A stretch of DNA of 58,869 nucleotides, taken from contig JAFGBR010000011.1 in the NCBI GenBank assembly GCA_016933045.1, positions 1 through 58,869 of the forward strand. Direction: 5' to 3'. The position numbers and the translations under genes are program-made. The stretch's first letter is position 1. Every line of letters starts with the position of its first letter. The notes beneath the pieces were generated by a model. The model was not told the origin of the DNA. It did no database searches and saw nothing but the letters and a program-made list of their open reading frames with translations. Source of the stretch: Marinilabiliaceae bacterium (GTDB taxonomy: Bacteria > Bacteroidota > Bacteroidia > Bacteroidales > Marinilabiliaceae). Positions 26,316 through 33,844 of this stretch are shown one piece after another.

Positions 26316-26933
26316 ATGAGAATAGTTCGTCCCATAAGGTTACTGCGATGGTTTTATCCCGGCACTTTTTGGAGAGGTAATAGAACAGTTAGAACAGTAT
26401 ATTTAACGTTTGATGATGGTCCAATACCCGAGGTTACTCCATGGGTATTGGACATTTTAAAACAGTATAATATTAAAGCTACATTTTTTTGTGTAGGTAA
26501 TAATGTTGAAAAATATCCTCAAGTATTTAATAGATTGATTAAGGAAGGGCATCTGGTAGGAAATCACACTTATAACCATATAAATATTTGGAAACAAGGT
26601 ACAAAAGATTATTATTCAGGTATTCAAAAATTTCAGAAACTCTATTGTGCAACGTTGTTCAGACCACCGCATGGAAAATTATATCCTTGGAATGTATGGA
26701 GATTAAAAAAAATGTTTAAAAAAATAGTGATGTGGGATGTGCTAACATACGATTTCGAAAAGAATATTAGTAGTGATGAGGTTTTGAAAAATATTACACA
26801 AAATGTTCGTAATGGATCGGTCATTGTTTTTCACGATAGTACAAAAGCCTGGGGGCATTTAAATAAAGTTTTGCCTTTATCAATAGAATGGTTGATAAAA
26901 AATAAATATCATTTTAAATTAATCGAAAATTAA
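26316..26933 (+). CDS. polysaccharide deacetylase (NodB homology domain)
   Basis: A 205-aa CE4-family-type enzyme. The metal-binding motifs are visible: TFDDGP (residues about 31-36), HTYNH with the two His ligands about 82-86, RPPHGK, and VFHDS near the C terminus. Such enzymes remove N- or O-acetyl groups from envelope polysaccharides or peptidoglycan. No signal peptide is seen, although the N terminus is basic and aromatic, so location is uncertain. It begins one base after the second GT117 gene, pointing to a shared envelope-glycan job. Confidence 0.9.
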   Translation: MRIVRPIRLLRWFYPGTFWRGNRTVRTVYLTFDDGPIPEVTPWVLDILKQYNIKATFFCVGNNVEKYPQVFNRLIKEGHLVGNHTYNHINIWKQGTKDYYSGIQKFQKLYCATLFRPPHGKLYPWNVWRLKKMFKKIVMWDVLTYDFEKNISSDEVLKNITQNVRNGSVIVFHDSTKAWGHLNKVLPLSIEWLIKNKYHFKLIEN

Positions 26934-26948
26934 TTAAAACAACATATC

Positions 26949-28217
26949 ATGAAAGTGTTATTATTAGGATCGGGGGGAAGAGAACATGCCCTTGCGTGGA
27001 AATTAAACCAAAGTAAAGAGCTTACTAAGCTTTTTATAGCTCCCGGTAATGCAGGAACTGATGAATTGGGTTATAATATCGACATAAATCCAAATAACTT
27101 TGATGATGTTAAAAAGCTGGTGCTTGAAGAAGGTATTGAAATGGTTATTGTTGGACCTGAAGAGCCTTTGGTGCGAGGTATTAAAGATTATTTTTTGAAT
27201 GACCCTGATATAGCTTCAGTGTCTGTTATTGGTCCATCGAAGGAAGGAGCAAAACTCGAAGGAAGTAAAGAATTTGCAAAGGATTTTATGAAACGCCATA
27301 AAATTCCAACTGCTGCATATTTTTCTGTAAATGAACGAAATCTTGAAAAAGGAATCGATTTTTTAAAAACCATGCAAGCGCCATACGTATTAAAAGCCGA
27401 TGGGTTAGCTGCAGGTAAAGGAGTTCTAATTATTGATAGTTTTGAAAATGCAGTGCAAGAACTGAAGAATATGATAGGTGGAAAATTTGGGGCTGCCAGT
27501 AAAACGGTTGTTATTGAAGAGTTTTTGTCAGGTATTGAATTGTCAGTTTTTGTTTTAACCGATGGACATGGCTATTTAGTATTACCCGAAGCTAAAGATT
27601 ATAAGCGTATTGGTGACGGAGATACTGGTTTAAACACTGGGGGTATGGGAGCTGTTTCTCCGGTTTCGTTTGCCAATAAAGATTTTATGGATAAGGTAGA
27701 GAAACGAATAATACGCCCAACCATTGATGGATTAAATAAAGATGATATTCTTTTTAAAGGGTTTATTTTTCTTGGATTAATAAAGGTAGGTAATGACCCT
27801 TATGTAATTGAATACAATGTTCGTATGGGCGATCCGGAAACAGAAGTGGTGTTGCCTCGTGTTAAAAATGATATATTGGAATTGTTTAGAGCTGTTGCTG
27901 CAGGTGAATTAAAAAAGCACACAATTGACATTGATTCGCAGTATGTAACAACTGTTATGATGGTTTCGGGAGGTTATCCTGGCGATTATGAAAAGGGTAA
28001 AGTTATTAAAGGTTTAAATCGTGTTAAAGGAAGTATTGCTTTTCATGCAGGTACTAAAATTGATGGAGGAAAGATTGTATCTAATGGAGGGCGCGTATTA
28101 GCAGTCAGTTCTTATGGTGCAACAAAAGATGATGCATTGGAAGCTTCGTACCGTAACATTGATTTAATTGAATTTGATGATAAGTATTTCAGAACAGACA
28201 TAGGATTTGATTTGTAA
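26949..28217 (+). CDS. purD: phosphoribosylamine--glycine ligase
   Basis: 422 aa, full length. This ATP-grasp enzyme makes glycinamide ribonucleotide, the second step of purine synthesis. It has GSGGREHALAWKL at the N terminus, GPEEPLVRGI, ADGLAAGKGV in the ATP-grasp region, and NTGGMGAVSPV and EYNVRMGDPETE. It is embedded in the envelope gene run: 15 bases after the deacetylase and six bases before the next gene, an arrangement familiar in Bacteroidota. Confidence 0.97.
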   Translation: MKVLLLGSGGREHALAWKLNQSKELTKLFIAPGNAGTDELGYNIDINPNNFDDVKKLVLEEGIEMVIVGPEEPLVRGIKDYFLNDPDIASVSVIGPSKEGAKLEGSKEFAKDFMKRHKIPTAAYFSVNERNLEKGIDFLKTMQAPYVLKADGLAAGKGVLIIDSFENAVQELKNMIGGKFGAASKTVVIEEFLSGIELSVFVLTDGHGYLVLPEAKDYKRIGDGDTGLNTGGMGAVSPVSFANKDFMDKVEKRIIRPTIDGLNKDDILFKGFIFLGLIKVGNDPYVIEYNVRMGDPETEVVLPRVKNDILELFRAVAAGELKKHTIDIDSQYVTTVMMVSGGYPGDYEKGKVIKGLNRVKGSIAFHAGTKIDGGKIVSNGGRVLAVSSYGATKDDALEASYRNIDLIEFDDKYFRTDIGFDL

Positions 28218-28223
28218 AAAGAT

Positions 28224-29198
28224 ATGATTTATAAAATCATAAGAAAAAATACATTAATGCCCTTTGTACTATTACCAATTTTTTTAATTGGTTTTTGGGC
28301 TAAATCAATTTTTAATAATAGCAGTGGGAGCTTATGTAACGAAACTCCTATGCCACTTTGCGAACTTGTACATTATCTTTTGGGGTCAAATGATATTACG
28401 CAAATATTAGTGATTCTTTTTTTGGTGTTTATAACGTTATTTGGTTTAAATCGCATAAACACGCGTTATCAGTTATTGTCGCGGCAGGGAGTATTGCCTG
28501 GTTTGATGTTTCTGATTTTTGTAAGTGGTTATACCGATGTTCAAAAATTTTTAGATATCTGGTTTTTTATACCATTAATGGTTTTCTCTATTGATCGTTT
28601 GTTTTTTGCAGCAACAAAAAAGGAATCATCGATTGATGTTTTTTACTCATTTTTTTTGGTTTCGATTGGTACACTTTTTTATGGGAAAGGAGTATATTTT
28701 TTCCCAATGTTTATATGGGCTTTGGTGTTGATAAATATTTTTAGTTTTCGTTATTTCTTAGTAGCTGTAATTGGATGTATTTTGCCTTATTTTTTTGCCT
28801 GGAGTATCTATTTTTTGATGGATAGACAGATCGATTTATTTAATAATTTTATTGAAAACATTGCTTCACCGGTAGCTTATTTCGATCACACAATTTTTTC
28901 TAAAGTATATAATAGCATTTTAGTATTCTTCATATTTATTTCTATACTATTGATGATGAGAATGTTGAATACATTGAAAATATTAGTTCGAAAATATTTG
29001 AGAGTATTTATATGGTTAGTTATTTACTCCATAATATTGGCAGCAACACCATTTTTTTCGATGGAAATTGTACCTGTAATTGGAGTTGGGGCATCTATGT
29101 TAATTGCTAATTATTTAGAAAGTTTTAAATCAAAATTTTGGCAGGAGACTGTTTTTACTTTATTTGTAATATTAACCCTTACGATACAATTAATATAG
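28224..29198 (+). CDS. polytopic membrane protein, DUF6427-like
   Basis: 324 aa, almost entirely hydrophobic, with about nine TM segments; it starts MIYKIIRKNTLMPF and contains ELVHYLLG and YGKGVYFFPMFIWALVL. The position directly after purD and the general pattern recall the DUF6427 family of Bacteroidota. No function is known to me. Six bases separate it from purD, so it is cotranscribed. Confidence 0.72.
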   Translation: MIYKIIRKNTLMPFVLLPIFLIGFWAKSIFNNSSGSLCNETPMPLCELVHYLLGSNDITQILVILFLVFITLFGLNRINTRYQLLSRQGVLPGLMFLIFVSGYTDVQKFLDIWFFIPLMVFSIDRLFFAATKKESSIDVFYSFFLVSIGTLFYGKGVYFFPMFIWALVLINIFSFRYFLVAVIGCILPYFFAWSIYFLMDRQIDLFNNFIENIASPVAYFDHTIFSKVYNSILVFFIFISILLMMRMLNTLKILVRKYLRVFIWLVIYSIILAATPFFSMEIVPVIGVGASMLIANYLESFKSKFWQETVFTLFVILTLTIQLI

Positions 29199-29259
29199 CA
29201 TAGTGTATGTATATTTAATAGTTTTTAAATCGGGTATAGCCCAAAATTAGCAGTTAACA

Positions 29260-30318
29260 ATGAAAGATCTTAAAACTACCAATACATTGCTTTTAATACT
29301 TGTTATCCCATTGATTTTTTACATTTTAAAAATTCTATCGTTTATATTTATTCCTTTAATATTATCGATGTTTATTTCATTGCTCTTTTTACCAATAATG
29401 AGGTGGCTAAGCAAAAAAAGAGTACCCCGTTTTGCCAGTATTATTATTATTGTTTTAATTATTGCAGCCGGGTTAAAAATAGGAGGTATATTAATTAAAC
29501 TTACCAGCGAGGAAATAATTGCGTCAAAAGATGTGTTTTTCGAAAAGGCCGAAGTTAAGGTTATGAGTTTTGTAACACAAGCCGAAGATTTTTTTGGTAT
29601 TGTTAGAATAGAAGGAGATAATGTAATTCAACATTATTTAAAGGGTAAAGATACGCTGAAAAATTTTGGGTCTACAATAAATTTTATCAGTAACACATTA
29701 ACCATGACATTGATGACTGTTTTTTTTGCAGTTCTGTTACTTGCCGGTTCGGTTAATTTCGAGAAAGTACTGAACAGTACTCTTTTTAGACTTAAATATG
29801 CATCGGTAAAAACTTTTCGTAAAATAGAGAAAGATCTAATTAAATTTGTAATTGTTAAGTTTTTCATTAGTTTGTTTACCGGAATAGGCTTTAGTATTGC
29901 TTGTTTATTTTTCGATATTAGCTTTCCGTTGTTTTGGGGTTTATTTGCATTTGTTATTAATTTTGTTCAAATGATTGGTTCAGTTATCTCAGTAGTATTA
30001 CTATCGTTATTTGCGTTTGTTGAGATTGATTTTAATAGTACTCTTTTGTTTTTTATTTTTTCAATTATTGTTGTTCAGGTCGTAATGGGAAGTATTTTAG
30101 AACCTGTTTTTATGGGTAAAACATTTGCAGTAAATGTAATTACTATTTTGGTTATGTTAATGCTTTGGGGCTATATTTGGGGTATTCCGGGGTTGATAAT
30201 GTCAATACCAATTACTGTATTTTTTAAAATTGTATTAGAACAGTTTCCAAAAACTAAAATTATTTCAGAATTGATGGCAGTTCCTAATATTAATACAAAA
30301 CGAAAAATATTAAAATAA
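29260..30318 (+). CDS. AI-2E family transporter
   Basis: A 352-aa membrane protein of the AI-2E/YdiK/PerM family, with two N-terminal TM segments, a soluble insert (about 80-150), and a C-terminal TM bundle containing FVINFVQMIGSVISVVLL and LEPVFMGKTFAVN. The family contains exporters with varied or unknown substrates (autoinducer-2 in E. coli TqsA, Na+/H+ in some). The substrate here is unknown. Confidence 0.88.
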   Translation: MKDLKTTNTLLLILVIPLIFYILKILSFIFIPLILSMFISLLFLPIMRWLSKKRVPRFASIIIIVLIIAAGLKIGGILIKLTSEEIIASKDVFFEKAEVKVMSFVTQAEDFFGIVRIEGDNVIQHYLKGKDTLKNFGSTINFISNTLTMTLMTVFFAVLLLAGSVNFEKVLNSTLFRLKYASVKTFRKIEKDLIKFVIVKFFISLFTGIGFSIACLFFDISFPLFWGLFAFVINFVQMIGSVISVVLLSLFAFVEIDFNSTLLFFIFSIIVVQVVMGSILEPVFMGKTFAVNVITILVMLMLWGYIWGIPGLIMSIPITVFFKIVLEQFPKTKIISELMAVPNINTKRKILK

Positions 30319-30329
30319 AAGTTGTATTT

Positions 30330-30923
30330 ATGAGAATAATCCTTTTTGTAATTATTATTGTTTTATCTTTTGTTGAAATTAAAGCACAAAATGTTAGTGT
30401 TGAAAAAAGTGTTTGGGGAATTCAGTTGGGAATATATCCGTTATCGGGGTATAATGAACTGAGACTTACCAATAATATTGCTATACGAAGCGAAATAGGG
30501 TTTTCTTATGGTTGGTCGGGGGGTAGTGGATATAATGGTACGAGTCAGTGGGCCGCAACTCCCGATATTAATATTGAGCCTCGGTTTTATTATAACCTAA
30601 ATAGAAGGAGTAGATTGGAGAAACGGATTGATTCAAATAGTGGAAATTATTTATCGTTAAATGTTGGTTATGGCGCAGGTGCTTTATCCATAAAATCTGA
30701 TAATACAACAGTTTATCCATCGGTGCATATAATACCAATGTATGGTTTAAGACGAAAAATAGGTAATAATTTTAATTTTGAATTTGCATTTGGCATTGGT
30801 TATGGTTGGATATATAAGGAATACCAAGTGTATAATTTTTATACTAATGATTCATATTTATATAAAGAGACCGATAATGATTTAACTTATGGAATTAGAT
30901 TAGCTATTGGCTTTGTATTTTAA
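30330..30923 (+). CDS. small outer-membrane beta-barrel-like protein
   Basis: 197 aa with an N-terminal signal peptide cleaved about KAQ (residue 20). The mature part alternates aromatic and polar residues in short stretches (LSLNVGYGAGALSI, FEFAFGIGYGWIYKE) and ends in Phe (IGFVF), as expected for an eight-strand outer-membrane barrel. I do not recognise a named family. Eleven bases after the AI-2E gene, so probably the last gene of the operon. Confidence 0.7.
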   Translation: MRIILFVIIIVLSFVEIKAQNVSVEKSVWGIQLGIYPLSGYNELRLTNNIAIRSEIGFSYGWSGGSGYNGTSQWAATPDINIEPRFYYNLNRRSRLEKRIDSNSGNYLSLNVGYGAGALSIKSDNTTVYPSVHIIPMYGLRRKIGNNFNFEFAFGIGYGWIYKEYQVYNFYTNDSYLYKETDNDLTYGIRLAIGFVF

Positions 30924-30958
30924 ACTCCCCCGAATTTTTTGAATTTTTCGTGGGGAGT
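30924..30958. terminator. Hairpin between convergent genes
   Basis: ACTCCCC and GGGGAGT pair around an AT-rich interior (GAA...TTC adds pairs). There is no clear T run, so it may be a weak bidirectional terminator between the barrel gene and the convergent T9SS gene. Confidence 0.45.
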
Positions 30959-30981
30959 AGAAAATTTTGTTTGCAAGCAAA

Positions 30982-33618
30982 TTATTGTTTTATAAATTTC
31001 TTTGTGTAAATATTTGTTTTTGTTGTAATTGTTATAAAATAAGTTGCCGAAGGTAGTGATTTGATATTCAATACATTTGCGTTACCGGTTTGTTTTTGTG
31101 TTATTATTTTTTCACCGGTTAAGGACACAACAGATATTAGAGCATCTTGAATATTACTGCCTGTTGAAACTATTATTTCATTGTTTATAACAGGATTTGG
31201 ATATAGTTTTACTGATCTGTTTTTTATTGGTTCAATATTTGAATATTTTGATATATTTAGCGTTAAACTCTTACTATCGCTATTTCCATTATTATCAGTT
31301 CCTGTCCATGTAATGTAGTGTGATCCAAATCCAAGATAGGTTCCATTTAACGATGTACTGTCGTTAATGTTATTTGTTATAGTTACAAAACTACAATTGT
31401 CGTAAGCTGTAATTACATCCATTTCGTTATCCGAGATTAAATATAAAGTATCGGAGCCTGACAGTATAACATCTTTGTTTTCAGGAATTGTAATTATTGG
31501 TTTTTCATTATCAATAACTGTAACAATAAATGAATCGCTTGCAATGTTACCCATTGCATCTTCAACAATATATTTAACCATTGTTTCACCTGCATTAAAG
31601 CTTGTTCCGCTGGCATCGTTGATTCCTGAGTTATTTGATAGGGCTATAGTTGCTCCAGATAATTCCCAAATTAGTTTATTAACACTGCAATTATCGTTAT
31701 AAATGGGTAAAATATTTGTAATAGTTGTAGTGCATGTTGCTGAATCGGTATTTCGTATTATTTCGGAAGGACAGGTAATTGTTGGTGATATTGTGTCGGG
31801 ATGGTGAAGTAACATGGCATTAAGAGTAGTAGTAAAGCAGGGTAAATCACTAAAAATGTTGCACCTAAATTTATTTCCAATTAATAACTGATTAACATCT
31901 GTAATTATTAATGTATCTGTTTGTGAGCCCGAAAAAATAGAATCATCTACAATGTCAATAAACAATCCATCCACTGTTTTATTTTGCCATTGATAGTTTA
32001 AGGTTCCTGCACCAGATGCCTGACAAGCAAAAAAAGCGGTATCGCCTTCGCATGCAAAAAAATCATCGGGATCATTGGTAATTATTGGAGCATATTTATT
32101 AAATGATGATATTGAAATTGAACTTGCATTATTATACATAATAGTATCTTGTTGATTTGAAGATGCAATTTGAGCATAAAATGTAGTAATAACAGAGGTA
32201 TCGATAATGCTATTAAACGATAAAGTAGCAATTTCTCCATTGGATAGTTTAGGAATATCCCAGAATCCTGAATTATTATTAAAAATACCAATGTTGGTTA
32301 TTGTAGAAATTAAAGATGTAAAACCAACTGGGATATTGGTTTGAACAATAATATTGGTAGCGGTATCGGGGCCATTATTTTTTATTATTACATCGTACTG
32401 GAGTATGCTTCCACCGCATGCATTCGTATTATCGCCTGTAAATATGAGTTCAAGTTCTGCTTTCTTATTCGGTATGTTTCCAAATACCATTACTCGGTTC
32501 ATGTCGCGACCGTTAACAAATAAACGGCCGTTTAAATCGAAATTAATGCCATATGGTGTCAACATCATTGTTTCGGACACTCCTCCCGTTTTAGTTGTAA
32601 AATCGGGTTGACCTAATACAATGTCAGCCGCTGCGCCGTTTGTGGTTGGCACTTGATTAAAAATTAAAACACGGTTATTGTTAAAATCACCAACAGCCAG
32701 CATGCCCGATGGGGCTACAGTAACCCCAATGGGAATATCAAATTTATTATTGGCTAACCCCGAAATGCTGTACCCAAAATCATCTTGACCAATAACTACA
32801 TCGGCCGCAGCGTTATTCATTGTTGGTATCGAATCATAAATTAATATACGGTTATTTCCTCTGTCAGAAATAAGTAATTTGCCATCGGGAGATACTGTTG
32901 AATAATATGACAATCCCATTTGATTTGCTGCATTGCCGAAGGAACTTGTAGAAAAATCGGGTTTCCCAATAACCACGTCGGCCGGAGCTCCATTTGTTGT
33001 TGGTATAGTATTGTATATTAACACCCTGTGATTATAAGAGTCATTTATAAAAAGTTTTCCATCATTATTAACAAATATACCCCATGGAAATTTCATTTTA
33101 TTTTCTGTACAACCTGGAAGTGTATCGGTAAAATTTGTTTGACCAATAACCACATCGGCCGGAGCTCCATTTGTTGTTGGAATGGTATTCCATATTAATA
33201 CCCTGTTGTTTGACCCATCAGATACTAACAGTTTTTTGCCATCGGGACTAAAAGCTACTCCTTTACACGAATTGGTTAATGATTGGGTGCAACCGACTTC
33301 GGAACCTTCAAAGTTGGGTTTGCCTAAAATAATACTTGCCGGTGCTCCATTTGTTGTTGGTATAGTATCCCATAATAATATTCGGCCGTTTATTTGAGAG
33401 ACAACAGCCAGCATTCCTGTCGAACTTATGGCTGATGCACTTGATAATGGTATTGCATACTGTGAATATGCGGTTTCATTACTTGTAAAATTTGGTTGAC
33501 CGACTATAAGAGTGGCTGGTTGGTTATTTGTAAATGTATTTATTTGCGCATATAATGTAGCAGGAAATAAAAATATCACACAAAGTAGTCGATTGAGTAT
33601 TATTTTTTTGTAGTTCAT
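30982..33618 (-). CDS. secreted NHL-like repeat / HYR protein with T9SS sorting domain
   Basis: An 878-aa exported protein. The signal peptide ends at YAQ (residue 25). Residues about 30-375 hold six repeats of about 60 aa with a WDTIPTTNGAPADVVIGQ-like core, resembling NHL beta-propeller blades. Then come a DUF11-type domain (NNGPDTATNI), an Ig-like domain with paired Cys (ACEGDTAFFACQASG) and one or two HYR domains (ITCPSEI, TVIDNEKPII). The last 80 residues (SVKLYPNPVINNEIIV onwards, ending KKFIKQ) are a type IX secretion C-terminal domain, so the protein is likely displayed on or released from the surface. Role unknown; adhesion or surface scaffolding is inferred. Monocistronic and convergent with the upstream operon. 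Confidence 0.9.
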   Translation of the reverse strand: MNYKKIILNRLLCVIFLFPATLYAQINTFTNNQPATLIVGQPNFTSNETAYSQYAIPLSSASAISSTGMLAVVSQINGRILLWDTIPTTNGAPASIILGKPNFEGSEVGCTQSLTNSCKGVAFSPDGKKLLVSDGSNNRVLIWNTIPTTNGAPADVVIGQTNFTDTLPGCTENKMKFPWGIFVNNDGKLFINDSYNHRVLIYNTIPTTNGAPADVVIGKPDFSTSSFGNAANQMGLSYYSTVSPDGKLLISDRGNNRILIYDSIPTMNNAAADVVIGQDDFGYSISGLANNKFDIPIGVTVAPSGMLAVGDFNNNRVLIFNQVPTTNGAAADIVLGQPDFTTKTGGVSETMMLTPYGINFDLNGRLFVNGRDMNRVMVFGNIPNKKAELELIFTGDNTNACGGSILQYDVIIKNNGPDTATNIIVQTNIPVGFTSLISTITNIGIFNNNSGFWDIPKLSNGEIATLSFNSIIDTSVITTFYAQIASSNQQDTIMYNNASSISISSFNKYAPIITNDPDDFFACEGDTAFFACQASGAGTLNYQWQNKTVDGLFIDIVDDSIFSGSQTDTLIITDVNQLLIGNKFRCNIFSDLPCFTTTLNAMLLHHPDTISPTITCPSEIIRNTDSATCTTTITNILPIYNDNCSVNKLIWELSGATIALSNNSGINDASGTSFNAGETMVKYIVEDAMGNIASDSFIVTVIDNEKPIITIPENKDVILSGSDTLYLISDNEMDVITAYDNCSFVTITNNINDSTSLNGTYLGFGSHYITWTGTDNNGNSDSKSLTLNISKYSNIEPIKNRSVKLYPNPVINNEIIVSTGSNIQDALISVVSLTGEKIITQKQTGNANVLNIKSLPSATYFITITTKTNIYTKKFIKQ
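32620..33500 (-). repeat. Tandem about 180-bp coding repeats
   Basis: The NHL-like blades are conserved at DNA level. The stretch CATTTGTTGTTGG recurs ending at 33003, 33180 and 33360 (177-180 bases apart), with more diverged copies near 32650 and 32830. About five units are recognisable; such arrays can expand or contract by recombination. Confidence 0.75.
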
Positions 33619-33776
33619 AGTTTTGTTCTCTTAAGTTTTAATAAATTTCTTTAACGTTCAAAGAGATAATTTCCTTTTAGAAAACAGAAAATAATGTTTA
33701 TTAAAACTTAAACGAGATATTTGAAAAGATGTTTAGAGTATTTTTGTTTTTTTGGGGATGTTGATTTTTCCATAAT

Positions 33777-33808
33777 AAAAAAGGTAGTCCTTTTTAATAA
33801 GAACTACC
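33777..33808 (-). terminator. Terminator of the SASA-GH106 operon
   Basis: GGTAGT and ACTACC with adjoining CTT/AAG pairs form the stem; on the minus strand it is followed by a T run (A run at 33777-33782). It lies about 35 bases after the GH106 gene stop. Confidence 0.75.
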
Positions 33809-33844
33809 CATATTTAATATAATTATGTTAATTATAATGCAAAT

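Noticed and set aside
26968-26976. G6 run in purD as a phase-variable tract
   Set aside because: It lies in the conserved glycine-rich motif GSGGREHA of an essential-type enzyme in an intact frame; shows that short G runs alone are not evidence for switching here.
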